Positions 1 through 8,703 of a stretch of DNA of 64,000 bases are shown piece by piece. The notes beneath the pieces were generated by a model, which saw nothing but the letters and a program-made list of their open reading frames with translations, searched no databases and was not told where the DNA came from. The stretch covers positions 1 to 64,000 of the forward strand of contig JALHNT010000031.1 of the NCBI GenBank assembly GCA_022843385.1. The letters run 5' to 3'. Numbering within the stretch: the stretch's first letter is position 1; each line of letters begins with the position of its first letter. Source of the stretch: Anaerolineae bacterium (GTDB lineage: Bacteria > Chloroflexota > Anaerolineae > Aggregatilineales > Phototrophicaceae). The position numbers and the translations under genes were made by a program.

Positions 1-599
1 CGCTGATGACTCCCCTGCTGATTGGCGGCTGGCGCGGACGGCTGATGGCCTGGGCCGGCATCGCGGTGTTGGTGGTACTGGAGATTATGATCATCCGCAA
101 TGTCTTTCAGCCGCAGCAGTTGACCCAGCAGATCGGGCGCGACGAGGAGAGCATCAGCGGGCGTTATGAAATCTGGCAGCAGGCGGTCGGCATCATTCTG
201 GATCGCCCCCTGACCGGAGTCGGACTTAACATGTTTCGCGATGGCCGGGTGCGCGAGGAATATCAGGAGCGCTTCCCGATTGTCTCGTATTTTAACCCGG
301 TTTTGCCCCACACCCACAACGAGGCGCTGCAATTCGGTGTCGATATGGGGCTGCCGGGGCTGCTGATTTTTGCCGGTTGGATGGGCGTCATGGCCTGGAT
401 GCTGTTTCAGACCTGGCGCGGCGGCGATCATCAACTGCAAGTGGTCGCAATCAGCGTGACTGGCGGGCTGGGGGCACACGCTATCTTCGGTCTGCTGGAT
501 GCCATCCCAATCTGGGATCGATTCGCTTTCATCGGCTGGTGGCTGATGGGGCTGGGAGCCGCAGCGCATTATCTGAAACAAAAACGCCCCGTCGGTTGA
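1..599 (+). CDS. O-antigen ligase-like membrane protein, C-terminal part (5' end outside window)
   Basis: The reading frame is open to the left edge, so this is the 3' part of a longer gene. About 197 residues are visible from the ATG at 6. They contain a membrane segment near residues 15-31, a periplasmic-type loop with a GRYEIWQQA stretch and a conserved 'GVGLNMFRD' followed by 'PHTHNEALQ', then two or three more hydrophobic helices. In the Wzy_C/O-antigen ligase family this large loop carries the catalytic His and Arg residues that join a lipid-linked glycan to its acceptor; 'HTHN' fits the catalytic-His region. The stop codon lies inside a hairpin that serves the opposite-strand rpsD. The exact glycan substrate cannot be told. 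Confidence 0.75.
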   Translation, partial: LMTPLLIGGWRGRLMAWAGIAVLVVLEIMIIRNVFQPQQLTQQIGRDEESISGRYEIWQQAVGIILDRPLTGVGLNMFRDGRVREEYQERFPIVSYFNPVLPHTHNEALQFGVDMGLPGLLIFAGWMGVMAWMLFQTWRGGDHQLQVVAISVTGGLGAHAIFGLLDAIPIWDRFAFIGWWLMGLGAAAHYLKQKRPVG

Positions 600-606
600 C
601 AGGGCG
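580..606 (-). terminator. Rho-independent terminator of rpsD
   Basis: On the minus strand a 9-bp stem (CGCCCTGTC with GACGGGGCG, one G-U pair, loop AACC) is followed directly by TTTTTG. It lies 25 bp past the rpsD stop codon. The hairpin overlaps the last codons and stop of the opposite-strand O-antigen-ligase-like gene, so the two convergent genes share these bases. Confidence 0.8.
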
Positions 607-630
607 CTTGATCTTGCATAGAGCCTGATT

Positions 631-1257
631 TTAAGCCAGACGGTTGTAGAACTCGATGACCAGCGACTCGTTCACCGGCACCTGAATTTCGCCGCGTTCC
701 GGCACGCGCAGCAGCGTAGCGCTGACAGCATTGGTGTCGATGCTCAGATAGCCCGGCGCATAGACATTGCTCTCCAGCGACTCGACCACCTGCGGATTGC
801 GGCGCATCTTTTCACCCAGTGAAATCGCTTCGCCAGGACGCACCTGATACGACGGAATGTTCAGGCGTTTGCCATCGACCAGCACATGCCCATGACTGAC
901 CATCTGCCGCGCCATCCAGATGGTGGCGGCAAACCCAGCGCGATACACCAGGTTATCCAGGCGGCGTTCCAGCAGCGCGATCAGGTTGGCACCGGTGTTA
1001 CCCGGCATCTTGCGGGCGCGCATGAAGTAACGGCGCAGTTGGCCTTCACGAACATTGTAGATGAAGGCGACCTTCTGCTTCTCGTTGAGCTGCATACCGT
1101 AGTCACTGCGACGTCCCGAACGGAACTGCTTTTCCTTGCCGTGATCGCCCGGCGGGTATGAGCGCTTATCCAGGATGCGGCTGTACTTCGGGCGCGGGAT
1201 CAGAACCTCGCCGAAACGCCGCTGAATTCTTGCTTTGGGGCCATGATACGACGCCAT
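631..1257 (-). CDS. rpsD: 30S ribosomal protein S4
   Basis: Primary 16S rRNA-binding protein that nucleates 30S body assembly. The 208-residue product begins MASYHGPKARIQRRFGE, as S4 proteins do, and has the S4 RNA-binding domain at about residues 97-160 (RRLDNLVYRAGFA ... GHVLVDGKRLNIPSY). There are no cysteines, so this is the zinc-free form. I chose the ATG at 1257 rather than an in-frame start 33 bases upstream because GGTGAGG lies about 8 bases before it and the family N-terminus fits. The gene stands alone, away from the usual rpsM-rpsK-rpsD-rpoA cluster, and has its own terminator. Confidence 0.96.
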   Translation of the reverse strand: MASYHGPKARIQRRFGEVLIPRPKYSRILDKRSYPPGDHGKEKQFRSGRRSDYGMQLNEKQKVAFIYNVREGQLRRYFMRARKMPGNTGANLIALLERRLDNLVYRAGFAATIWMARQMVSHGHVLVDGKRLNIPSYQVRPGEAISLGEKMRRNPQVVESLESNVYAPGYLSIDTNAVSATLLRVPERGEIQVPVNESLVIEFYNRLA

Positions 1258-1499
1258 GAAAACAACCTCACCGAGCGGGCAACCCCGCAAAAATGCACTT
1301 TAAACGAAAGGTAGAGGATTATTCTAATGTTTTTTGATGAGATTGCTAGGGCGATTTTCCACCCTCGGCTTTCACCGATTGAATGAGGGGACCAGCGGCT
1401 CTACCATCTGCATAGCATAGTACCGTCAGACGATGGAATAGCCATTTAGGAGATGGGCCGGCAGGTTGCAGCGACCCCGTGTCATGTCCACCCCTGATT

Positions 1500-2618
1500 T
1501 CAATTCACCCACGACCAGGCCAGCCGTCCGGGATTAGCGAAGACCGTCTGTCCGGTGGGCAGGGTGATGTGGAGATAGGTGATGGCGCTGAAGGCATAGG
1601 CGTTGACGGTAGCGGTGTAGCCTTGCTCTTGTGCCAGCCCCCACCCCAGTTGATCCCGATGCTGACTCCACACCTTGCCAAAAGCATTGACCGGCGCAAA
1701 ACGGCTGGTCGGAGGCGGGTCGCTGGGGGCAGTCCAGGCGTTGTAGACGCTGGCATCATAACTTCGCAGCGTATCCATGCCGTTGTAACCGATGAAGACG
1801 TAGACCTGCCCCGTATCCTGTCGCCAGATCATGAAGCCGCCCTCGAACGACTGGTAAGCCGCCCAGGTGGTCAGGCTGCTGATGAGCGTCGCCGCCGGCG
1901 TGGGCATAGGGGGCGCGGGAGTAGGGCTTGGCACAGGCGTCCCCAGGATGCGCGGAATCGGCGTGGGGATCATCGACGGCACCCAGGCCCAGGTGGTGCT
2001 GCGGATGATAATCACCTGCCCGGAAGGATGGGTGATGGGATGGGTAAAGTAGAATCCATCGGCGGTGGTGTTGGTCAGCGCCATGTAGCTGAATTCGCTG
2101 CTGGTCGGCTGCCCCACCAGATTCAACACTTCATCAAAGTTGCCCCACACCTTGCCGATGCCGAAGAGGGGGCGGGTGGAGCTGCTGCGCGGTGGGTTGG
2201 GTCGTGGGTTATCCGGCAACCGACTGTAAACGCTGGCCGGATACGTGCGCGCCTGTCCGTCATTCGCCAGCACATAGATGGTGCTGGTATCCGCGCGCCA
2301 GATGATGACGCCGCGCTCGAATACCTGATAATTGGCGCTGACGTTTAACGGCGACGACACTGGATTGCCCCCCGTCGGGACGCGCAGCGATTGACCGGCC
2401 AGGATGCGGGTGCTGGTCAGGCAGTTGCCCTGCATCAGTGCCGCTGTGCTGATGCCATTGCGCCGAGCGATGCGGCTAAGGGTGTCGCCGCGCTGCACGG
2501 TGTAGAGCTGCCAGTCGGTGCGAACGCTGCACTGGGCGAGAGTGGGCTGTTGGCTGAGGACGAGAACGCTCCCCAACCCGATCACAAGGAGGAAGAACCA
2601 ACGGCTGATCTGGCGCAT
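1500..2618 (-). CDS. Secreted LysM-domain protein with paired propeller-like repeats
   Basis: The protein has 372 residues from the ATG at 2618, which has AGGAG about 11 bases upstream; longer in-frame extensions lack a site and are Arg/Cys-rich. A signal peptide (about residues 1-28, ending TLAQ) is followed by one LysM motif at about 38-82 (YTVQRGDTLSRIARRNG ... LRVP), which in this family binds peptidoglycan. Two homologous repeats follow, each with 'F..G..IWR.DT..(I/V)YV' and 'FGKVW' blocks, separated by a Pro/Thr linker near residues 225-250. The repeats are of unknown function. It is probably a cell-wall-attached extracellular protein and is transcribed divergently from the CLC gene. 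Confidence 0.8.
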   Translation of the reverse strand: MRQISRWFFLLVIGLGSVLVLSQQPTLAQCSVRTDWQLYTVQRGDTLSRIARRNGISTAALMQGNCLTSTRILAGQSLRVPTGGNPVSSPLNVSANYQVFERGVIIWRADTSTIYVLANDGQARTYPASVYSRLPDNPRPNPPRSSSTRPLFGIGKVWGNFDEVLNLVGQPTSSEFSYMALTNTTADGFYFTHPITHPSGQVIIIRSTTWAWVPSMIPTPIPRILGTPVPSPTPAPPMPTPAATLISSLTTWAAYQSFEGGFMIWRQDTGQVYVFIGYNGMDTLRSYDASVYNAWTAPSDPPPTSRFAPVNAFGKVWSQHRDQLGWGLAQEQGYTATVNAYAFSAITYLHITLPTGQTVFANPGRLAWSWVN

Positions 2619-2737
2619 AAATCCCTTTGCTCCTGTTGCGATGACCAACCCCCACACCACCTTATTCCATGAACGGCTGCGCCATGTTACAGGCCTCCAG
2701 GGCTGCGTATAATCAGGCGATGGGGAGAGGTGACAGC

Positions 2738-4030
2738 ATGACGTATGGATCGATAGACTGGCGCGAACGCCGCGCCTTACTCGCCTGGCTGGGCAAGGGA
2801 CTGCTGCTTGGTGGGATGATCGGCATCCTGTCGGGTACAGCATCGGCCTTGTTCCTGGCAGCGCTCGATTGGGCGACGGCGACGCGGCTGGCGACTCCGT
2901 GGCTGGTGTGGCTGCTGCCCTTCGCCGGTTTCGCTCTGGGTTGGGTCTATCATCGTTATGCCGGGGCCGCCGCGCGGGGCAGCAACCTGATTATCAAGCA
3001 GACCCATTCCAACAGCGAGGCCGTCCCGCGCCGTATGGCTCCCCTGATCCTGCTGGCGACGGTGTGGACGCACCTGTTCGGCGGATCAGCCGGGCGTGAA
3101 GGGGCGGCGGTGCAGATGGGGGCAAGTCTGGCCGATGGGCTGCGCCGCCTGCTGGGATTGAGCGGCGAGGACCGGCGGCAGATGGTGCTGGCCGGGATGG
3201 CTGGCGGTTTCGGCTCCGTGTTTGGGACGCCGCTGGCCGGGCTGGTGTTCGCGCTGGAGGTGCAGAGCTTCGGGCGCGTCCGCTACGAAGGCTTAGTCCC
3301 CTGCCTGACGGCGGCCATCGTCGGCGATTGGGTGACGCGCACCTGGGGCATCGCTCACAGTCATTATCCCCGTCTGCCGGAGCTGGCGCTCGCGCCGCTG
3401 ACGCTGCTTCAGGTGGTGCTGCTGGGGATCGCCTGTGGCTGGACAGCCCTGCTCTTCATCGAAACGCATCACGCCGTCAAGCGCATCTTCGCTCAGTGGC
3501 TTCACTGGTCGCCGCTGCGTCCACTGCTGGGTGGCGCAGTGATCGTGCTGCTGGCGCTGATCTTCGGCACGGATTATCTGGGGCTGGGGCTGCCCCTCAT
3601 TCAGCAGGCGTTGGATGGCAGCGGTGTGCCAGCCTATGCCTTTCTGCTCAAGCTGATCTTCACCGCCATCACGCTCGGCAGCGGCTTCCTCGGTGGCGAG
3701 GTAACACCCCTGTTCGTCATGGGCGCGACGCTCGGTTCGTCGCTGGCGGGTCTGTTGGGACTAGACCCGGTCACGGCGGCCTCGCTGGGGTTCGTGGCGG
3801 TGTTCGCCGGAGCGAGCAATACTCCGCTGGCCTGCACCCTGATGGGCGTCGAGCTGTTCGGCGGCGGCGGGGTGGTCTATGTCGCAGTCGCCTGTTTTGT
3901 GGCCTATCTGGCCTCCGGGCATCGCGGCATCTATGGCACACAACAGGTCGGTGCCAGCAAGAATCCGCTCGGCGAGGGGTATCAGGGTGACAGGCTGGAA
4001 ACGATCCAGCAGCGTCCGGCGGGGGATTAA
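2738..4030 (+). CDS. CLC-family anion transporter (possibly fluoride type)
   Basis: A 430-residue polytopic membrane protein of the CLC chloride channel/antiporter family. Visible hallmarks are GGSAGREGAAVQMG at about residues 115-128 (the GREG filter motif with the gating Glu) and GSGFLGGEVTPLF near residue 320. The canonical Ser-centre GSGIP motif is not present; the region reads RGSNLIIKQTH. As I recall, that 'SNLII' segment and GREGxAVQMG resemble the fluoride-exporting CLC-F branch, but I cannot confirm it without an alignment. I chose the ATG at 2738 because GGGGAGAGG precedes it at good spacing; upstream ATGs at 2669 and 2684 lack one. The end overlaps the convergent VanZ-like gene by 4 bases. 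Confidence 0.87.
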   Translation: MTYGSIDWRERRALLAWLGKGLLLGGMIGILSGTASALFLAALDWATATRLATPWLVWLLPFAGFALGWVYHRYAGAAARGSNLIIKQTHSNSEAVPRRMAPLILLATVWTHLFGGSAGREGAAVQMGASLADGLRRLLGLSGEDRRQMVLAGMAGGFGSVFGTPLAGLVFALEVQSFGRVRYEGLVPCLTAAIVGDWVTRTWGIAHSHYPRLPELALAPLTLLQVVLLGIACGWTALLFIETHHAVKRIFAQWLHWSPLRPLLGGAVIVLLALIFGTDYLGLGLPLIQQALDGSGVPAYAFLLKLIFTAITLGSGFLGGEVTPLFVMGATLGSSLAGLLGLDPVTAASLGFVAVFAGASNTPLACTLMGVELFGGGGVVYVAVACFVAYLASGHRGIYGTQQVGASKNPLGEGYQGDRLETIQQRPAGD

Positions 4031-4641
4031 ACGCTGCCCATCGACCGGCTGGCGACCTCGTGAACATAGGCAGCTAAACCGGCTGGCCGGAGGCGAAAGC
4101 GGCGCAGCAGCCACAGATACAAGCCAGCGCAGAGGCAAAACAGGCCATAGCCGATCAGGACGCCGGCTGTATTCAGCAGGGCATCATTGACATCGATCAC
4201 CCGGATGGGGTAGCGCAGCAGCAGCGAGATGAGCAGTTGTATCCCTTCAATCCCCAGCCCGATGACCAGGATCAGCCTACGAAAATCCTTCGGCTGCAAC
4301 CGCGCCACAAAGCTCACCGCAAAACCGAACGGAATCGTCAACAGGACATTCTGGGCGATCTGCATCCAGACCAGATTGGGCATTTCAGCAAAGTTGAAAT
4401 TGAACGGGATGAGATTGACAAAGCCGGCGAAACGCCGCATTTCGCGCAGGTCGTCGGCCACCACTCCGCTGATATGAATAGGGAAGAAGGCGATGTCCAG
4501 CGCGATGAGCAGATAGATGCTGAAGATGACAAAGCAGAGTGCATACAAGAAGCTGGGGTTTTTGCGCCACAGCACCAGCAGCAGGAGGGCGACGGCTACC
4601 GGCCAGACGGCAATCGTTGCGTCATCAATAATCAATTGCAT
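4027..4641 (-). CDS. VanZ-like family membrane protein
   Basis: A 204-residue integral membrane protein with about five hydrophobic helices. It carries the VanZ-family pattern: a long helix ending 'FPIH', the segment 'VNLIPFNF', then 'IAQNVLLTIPFGF' and, near residue 150, 'VIDVNDALLNTAGVLIGYGLF' (broken here into its core DVNDALLNTAGVLIGY). VanZ relatives are membrane proteins of unclear biochemical role; some confer low-level teicoplanin resistance. The ATG at 4641 is used; a TTG one codon earlier is possible. The gene is convergent with the CLC gene, and rlmB lies just upstream on the same strand. Confidence 0.8.
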   Translation of the reverse strand: MQLIIDDATIAVWPVAVALLLLVLWRKNPSFLYALCFVIFSIYLLIALDIAFFPIHISGVVADDLREMRRFAGFVNLIPFNFNFAEMPNLVWMQIAQNVLLTIPFGFAVSFVARLQPKDFRRLILVIGLGIEGIQLLISLLLRYPIRVIDVNDALLNTAGVLIGYGLFCLCAGLYLWLLRRFRLRPAGLAAYVHEVASRSMGSV

Positions 4642-4662
4642 CAAGGCTATCCGACAACGAGG

Positions 4663-5433
4663 CTACTTCCCGCCCTCGGTTTTCCAGCCCTGCCAACCAC
4701 GCGCCTGCCACGCGCTGTAAAGGGCGATGGAGCCGGCAGTTGCCACATTCAGACTGCCCAGATGACCGCGCATCGGCAGCGACAGCAGCATATCACAGGT
4801 GTCGCGCACCAAACGCCGCATCCCCTCGCCTTCGCTGCCCAGCACCAGCCCCAGCGCGATGTTGAGGTCAGTCTTGTCAATCGGTGGGATGTCGGCCCCG
4901 GCTTCCAGCCCGACGATCCAGACATCGTTCTCCTTGAGGTCTTTCATCGAATTGACCAAATTATTGACCTGCGCCACTTGCAGGTATTCCACCGCGCCCG
5001 ATGAGGCATTGACCACCGCCGGGGTGATATCCACCGCCCGCCGTTCCTGGATCAGCACACCATGCACCCCCACCGAGTCGGCCACCCGCAGCAGCGTCCC
5101 GACATTCTGCGGGTCTTTGAGCAGATCGAGGATAAGGATGAAGGGCTTTTCGTTGCGTTTCTGCGCCAGACTGAGGATGTCCTCCAGATCAGCATAGGGA
5201 TAGGGGCCAACGCGCAGCACCGTATTCTGATGATTGGCACCGTTCGCCAGATCATCCACAATGCGGCGGGCAACGCGCTGCATCCGCACCCCTTTCTCTT
5301 TCGCCAGCGCCGTGATCTGCGCCACCATGCCTTTTTCTTCGGCATTTTCGACCAGCAGCAGTTGTTCCAGGCTGCGCCGTCCCGCGCGCAGGGTTTCGTA
5401 GACTGCCCAGTGTCCGTAAATGAATTCTGCCAT
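4663..5433 (-). CDS. rlmB: TrmH/SpoU-family RNA 2'-O-methyltransferase (RlmB-like)
   Basis: A 256-residue SPOUT methyltransferase that methylates a ribose 2'-OH on rRNA using S-adenosylmethionine. An N-terminal SpoU substrate-binding domain (about 3-75, 'IYGHWAVYETLRAG') precedes the knotted catalytic domain with its three motifs: motif 1 around 103-125 (DLLKDPQNVGTLLRVADSVG), motif 2 around 197-212 (VLGSEGEGMRRLVRD) and motif 3 around 218-240 (LPMRGHLGSLNVATAGSIAL). The opening residues and length match RlmB (G2251 of 23S rRNA), but a related guanosine methyltransferase cannot be excluded. It lies 53 bases downstream of the ClbS-like pair on the same strand. Confidence 0.87.
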   Translation of the reverse strand: MAEFIYGHWAVYETLRAGRRSLEQLLLVENAEEKGMVAQITALAKEKGVRMQRVARRIVDDLANGANHQNTVLRVGPYPYADLEDILSLAQKRNEKPFILILDLLKDPQNVGTLLRVADSVGVHGVLIQERRAVDITPAVVNASSGAVEYLQVAQVNNLVNSMKDLKENDVWIVGLEAGADIPPIDKTDLNIALGLVLGSEGEGMRRLVRDTCDMLLSLPMRGHLGSLNVATAGSIALYSAWQARGWQGWKTEGGK

Positions 5434-5486
5434 ATCCGCTCAACAACCTTCGTTTATCCAGATAACGGGATCATCAGTACGCTCCA

Positions 5487-5987
5487 TCAGCCATGGGCCT
5501 GATCGCGCTGGAGCCAGACGCGAATGTGTTCGGTATGTTCCGCCCAGTGATCCGCCGTCTGTTCCGTCAACACCGCATCAGCCGCGCCACCCAAGCGCCC
5601 GGCGAAATCGCTGTCGGCGTGGAAGGCATTTTCCGGCAGCGCCCGCACCGCCGCCATCAGCATCTCATAGGTGGCACTGAAGTCACTCAGGACATGATCG
5701 ATGAACAAATCCTGATAACGCGCCACTGCCTGGGCATTGAGCGTATCGTCATCGCCTGGCTGGGGCTGCGGCTGCAATCCGACCTGGGCCGCCGCGATCT
5801 CGCTCATCTGCATCCAGTTCCAGTAGACGATGTGGGCGATGATGTCCTTGATCGACCAGTGGCCGACCACCCCGGGCAGCGATATTTCTTCCAGCGTCAG
5901 ATCATCAATCAGTTCGAGCAACTGGAAGTATTCGGCTTCGAGCCGGTAGATCAGGGCATCGCGCGGGCTGTCGGGGGCATCCGTCAT
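5487..5987 (-). CDS. ClbS/DfsB-like four-helix protein, copy 2
   Basis: A 166-residue helical protein of the DinB-like/ClbS-DfsB group. The pattern seen is an N-terminal helix 'LEAEYFQLLELIDDL', then 'GHWSIKDIIAHIVYWNWMQ' near residues 42-60 (the usual W-S-x-KD-x-xxH helix) and a C-terminal 'DHWAEHTEHIRVWL'. The family includes self-protection enzymes such as the colibactin cyclopropane hydrolase ClbS, but most members are uncharacterised. It is a tandem paralogue of the gene immediately upstream (6-bp gap), so the pair arose by local duplication and is cotranscribed. Confidence 0.72.
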   Translation of the reverse strand: MTDAPDSPRDALIYRLEAEYFQLLELIDDLTLEEISLPGVVGHWSIKDIIAHIVYWNWMQMSEIAAAQVGLQPQPQPGDDDTLNAQAVARYQDLFIDHVLSDFSATYEMLMAAVRALPENAFHADSDFAGRLGGAADAVLTEQTADHWAEHTEHIRVWLQRDQAHG

Positions 5988-5993
5988 CGTGGG

Positions 5994-6491
5994 CTACTCC
6001 TCGTTATCGCTCATCTGCTCTATCCACAGGCGAATTTGGGCTTCATGGATCGGCCAATGCTCATAGGTGTTGTTGCCAAAAGTCCCGGCGACTGTCTCAT
6101 CGAGACTCTGTTCGAGGGGATTTTCGGGTTCGAAAGCGCTCTCTGGCAGCGACTCAACCGCCGCGATAACATTGAGGAAGGAGTCTTCAAAAGCTGCCAG
6201 CACTTCATCCAGCGAACGATCAGCAAAGCGCGCCACCGTCTGGGCATTGACCACATCCGGATCATCCGGGAAGTACTCCGGTTTCTCACCGGCCAGGGCG
6301 GTCTCCAGTTCCTTCACCGGAAATTGATTCCAGTAGACCAGATGTGCCAGCACATCCTTGACCGACCACTCGCCGACGACTTCTGGCACGAGCATCTGTT
6401 CCGGTTGCAGCCGGGCGATGGTCGTCAACAAGCGGCGGTACTCCAGGTCGAGCCGATCCAGAATGGCCTGCTTGCTCAAACGGTCTTCCAT
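5994..6491 (-). CDS. ClbS/DfsB-like four-helix protein, copy 1
   Basis: A 165-residue paralogue of the downstream gene, aligning end to end: 'LDLEYRRLLTTIARLQPEQM', 'GEWSVKDVLAHLVYWNQ' (residues about 41-57), 'DDPDVVNAQTVARFADRSLDEVL' (split here as DDPDVVNAQTVARF and SLDEVLAAF) and the tail 'YEHWPIHEAQIRLWIEQM'. The family fold is a four-helix DinB-like bundle. The function in this organism is unknown; small-molecule detoxification or thiol-linked chemistry is the family-level guess. Conserved His residues sit in the KDxxAHL helix and near the C-terminus. It is transcribed just upstream of copy 2. Confidence 0.72.
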   Translation of the reverse strand: MEDRLSKQAILDRLDLEYRRLLTTIARLQPEQMLVPEVVGEWSVKDVLAHLVYWNQFPVKELETALAGEKPEYFPDDPDVVNAQTVARFADRSLDEVLAAFEDSFLNVIAAVESLPESAFEPENPLEQSLDETVAGTFGNNTYEHWPIHEAQIRLWIEQMSDNEE

Positions 6492-6567
6492 AGAGCGGGT
6501 CGCTTTCAGCCATCAGCCATCAGTCCAGTCCGAATAGCCGGGTAACAGTCGCTGGTGGGTGTCCCCG

Positions 6568-8025
6568 TCAATTCACCCGCCACACCGTGCCATCCGCCCG
6601 ATCTTCCAGCGTGACGCCTAATCGGGTGAGTTCGTTGCGGATGCGGTCACTTTCAGCGAAGTTCTTGTTCTTACGCGCCTGCGCCCGCAGTTCGATCAGC
6701 AGTTGGATCAGGCCGGCTTCGCGTGCGCCATCGACGCTGACCGACTCAGTGGTCGGAACAATGCCCAGCACCGTTCCGCCGAGTTGATTGTAGGTGGTGT
6801 TGATCGCTTCCAGCACCGGCTTGCCGATAGTTGTCCCGCTATTGAGCAGGGTATTGACTTCGCGGGTGAGTTCCTGCAAGGCCGCCAGGGCTTTGGGCGC
6901 GTTGAAGTCGTCGTCCATCACCTCATTGAACGTGCTGCGGGCTTCGTCCAGCCGCGCCTGAAAGCTGTTGCCATCATCGCTGCTGGGTGCCGTCGTCATC
7001 ATCTGCCGCGCCAGCCGCACCGCGCCATACAACCGTTCCCATCCAGCCTGGGCTGCATCGAGTGCGTCGCCACTATAGACAATCGGGCTGCTGTAGTGGG
7101 TGTTGAGCATGAAATAGCGGATGACTTCCGGGCGGTAACGCTCCAGGGCCTGCTTGACGGTGACAAAGTTGCCCAGGCTCTTGGACATCTTGACCGGGAT
7201 GCCGCTGCTATCCGGCACCATCAGGCTGCCGGTCAGCATCCAGTAGCGGGCGAAGTCGGCGTCATTGGCGCACTCGCTCTGGACGATCTCCGATTCGTTG
7301 TGCGGGAAAATGTTATCCACCCCGCCGCCGTGAATATCGAAGGTTTGCCCCAGGTACTTCATCGCCATGGCCGAGCATTCGATGTGCCAGCCGGGGAAGC
7401 CTTCGCCCCAGGGGCTCTCCCAGCGTAGGATGTGTTCCGGTTCGGCGCGCTTCCATAGGGCGAAGTCTTCAGCGTGGCGCTTTTCATCGCGCACAGCCTC
7501 GCGTGAGCCAGCTTCCTGCTTCTCGATCCTGCGGTTGGAGAGCTTGCCATAATCCGGTGCGCTGGTGACATCGAAGTACACGCTGCCTTCGGCGACATAA
7601 GCGTGTCCCTTGCGGATCAGGGTTTCGACCATCTTGATCTGTTCGGGGATGTGGGCGCTGGCGCGCGGTGAAATATCCGGGCGCTGGATGCCGAGCGCGT
7701 CCATATCCTGGAAGTAGTGGCGGGCGTAATGCTCCACCAGCTTCATCGGCTTCCATTGCAGCTCGCTGGCCTTCTTCAGGATGCGGTCATCGCCGCTATC
7801 GAGCATATGACCCACATCGGTGATGTTCTGCACATACAGCACATCCAGCCCACTGTAGCGCAGGTAGCGCACAATGACATCAAACGAAATATAGGTTTTG
7901 GCGTGTCCGATGTGGGAATAATCCTGCACCGTCGGCCCACAGACATACATATTCACTCGCCCGGCTTCAAGCGGCGTAAAATCCTGTTTCTCGCGTCCGA
8001 GCACATTGAAAATCTTCAGCGCCAT
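6568..8025 (-). CDS. cysS: Cysteinyl-tRNA synthetase
   Basis: Class I aminoacyl-tRNA synthetase that charges tRNA-Cys. The 485-residue length is typical. The signature SHIGHAKTY holds the HIGH motif at 38-41, and KMSKS is at 279-283. Probable zinc ligands are Cys29 (VCGPT), Cys217 (HIECSAM) and His242 (FPHNESE). The DALR-type anticodon-binding helical domain follows (about 350-425), with the C-terminal '[16 protein letters not shown]' helix that is usual for CysRS. The ATG at 8025 gives the canonical N-terminus. It is transcribed divergently from cdd across a 193-bp promoter region, and no T-box is recognisable there. Confidence 0.97.
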   Translation of the reverse strand: MALKIFNVLGREKQDFTPLEAGRVNMYVCGPTVQDYSHIGHAKTYISFDVIVRYLRYSGLDVLYVQNITDVGHMLDSGDDRILKKASELQWKPMKLVEHYARHYFQDMDALGIQRPDISPRASAHIPEQIKMVETLIRKGHAYVAEGSVYFDVTSAPDYGKLSNRRIEKQEAGSREAVRDEKRHAEDFALWKRAEPEHILRWESPWGEGFPGWHIECSAMAMKYLGQTFDIHGGGVDNIFPHNESEIVQSECANDADFARYWMLTGSLMVPDSSGIPVKMSKSLGNFVTVKQALERYRPEVIRYFMLNTHYSSPIVYSGDALDAAQAGWERLYGAVRLARQMMTTAPSSDDGNSFQARLDEARSTFNEVMDDDFNAPKALAALQELTREVNTLLNSGTTIGKPVLEAINTTYNQLGGTVLGIVPTTESVSVDGAREAGLIQLLIELRAQARKNKNFAESDRIRNELTRLGVTLEDRADGTVWRVN

Positions 8026-8115
8026 GCAACTCTTGTCCTGGATGGATAGACCCTTAAGAGGGTGTATTGTAGCGCAGAAGGATACCCCCGCCTATGTCCG
8101 AGTTTGACAGGGGGA

Positions 8116-8144
8116 TTGTCAGGCAGCCGAATTTTCGTTACACT
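8116..8144 (+). promoter_or_regulatory. Candidate sigma-70 promoter of cdd
   Basis: TTGTCA at 8116-8121 and TACACT at 8139-8144 are separated by exactly 17 bases, about 75 bases before the cdd start. It is a pattern match only; an alternative TTGACA at 8104 has no properly spaced -10 partner. Confidence 0.4.
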
Positions 8145-8218
8145 CATGGTATCCGTAAAAACCTGACGATCATCAACCTGTGCGCTGCGCCATCATCGTC
8201 GATTGTTGAAGGTTTATT

Positions 8219-8629
8219 GTGAGTTCCGCTGTTGACCCGGCTGTGCAATCCCTGCTTCAGCAAGCCATAGATGTTTCCCGTCATGCCTACATCCCGTATT
8301 CGCATTACCCGGTGGGGGCGGCGCTACGGGCGCGCGATGGCTCGGTCTATACCGGCTGCAATGTCGAAAACGCCGCCTATCCCGCCACCATCTGTGCCGA
8401 GCGGGCTGCGCTGGTGAAGGCTGTCAGCGAAGGACGGCGCGAATTTGACCTGATCGTGGTGGTGACGCGCAACGGCGGGTCGCCCTGCGGCACCTGTCGT
8501 CAGATGCTCTACGAGTTCGCGCCAGCGCTGCGCGTGGTCATCGCTGATCTGGCGGGTCGTATCCATGCTGACCAGCCACTCAACGAACTGCTCCCCCTCG
8601 GTTTTGGTCCCATTGAGTTAAACAAATAA
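8219..8629 (+). CDS. cdd: Cytidine deaminase
   Basis: Zinc enzyme that hydrolyses cytidine and deoxycytidine to (deoxy)uridine in pyrimidine salvage. The 136-residue size matches the homotetrameric bacterial type. The catalytic motif C-A-E lies at residues 59-61 (ATICAERAAL), with the other two zinc cysteines in PCGTCRQ (Cys90, Cys93). The substrate-pocket motif TGCNVENAAYP precedes it. The start is GTG at 8219 with GAAGG about 8 bases before it. The next gene downstream is recO, 74 bp away on the same strand. Confidence 0.95.
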   Translation: MSSAVDPAVQSLLQQAIDVSRHAYIPYSHYPVGAALRARDGSVYTGCNVENAAYPATICAERAALVKAVSEGRREFDLIVVVTRNGGSPCGTCRQMLYEFAPALRVVIADLAGRIHADQPLNELLPLGFGPIELNK

Positions 8630-8703
8630 CCGGTTATGCCATCTGCTCATCATCCATCCATCAAGCTCGTCCAGTGCGGTTGTGAGGACGGATAGCGTTC
8701 GTT

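Noticed and set aside
1479-2348. Long plus-strand frame opposite the LysM gene
   Set aside because: Rich in Gly, Arg and His with no family pattern; it is the antisense of a gene with a signal peptide, LysM motif and ribosome site.
2620-2737. Fluoride riboswitch upstream of the CLC gene
   Set aside because: The conserved crcB-motif core and pseudoknot sequences are not recognisable.
4237-5004. 255-codon plus-strand frame opposite VanZ-like and rlmB
   Set aside because: Shadow frame rich in His, Gln and Arg; both opposite-strand genes have clear family motifs.
8026-8218. T-box leader upstream of cysS
   Set aside because: No T-box core (GGTGGNACCGCG-like) or specifier hairpin visible on the minus strand.
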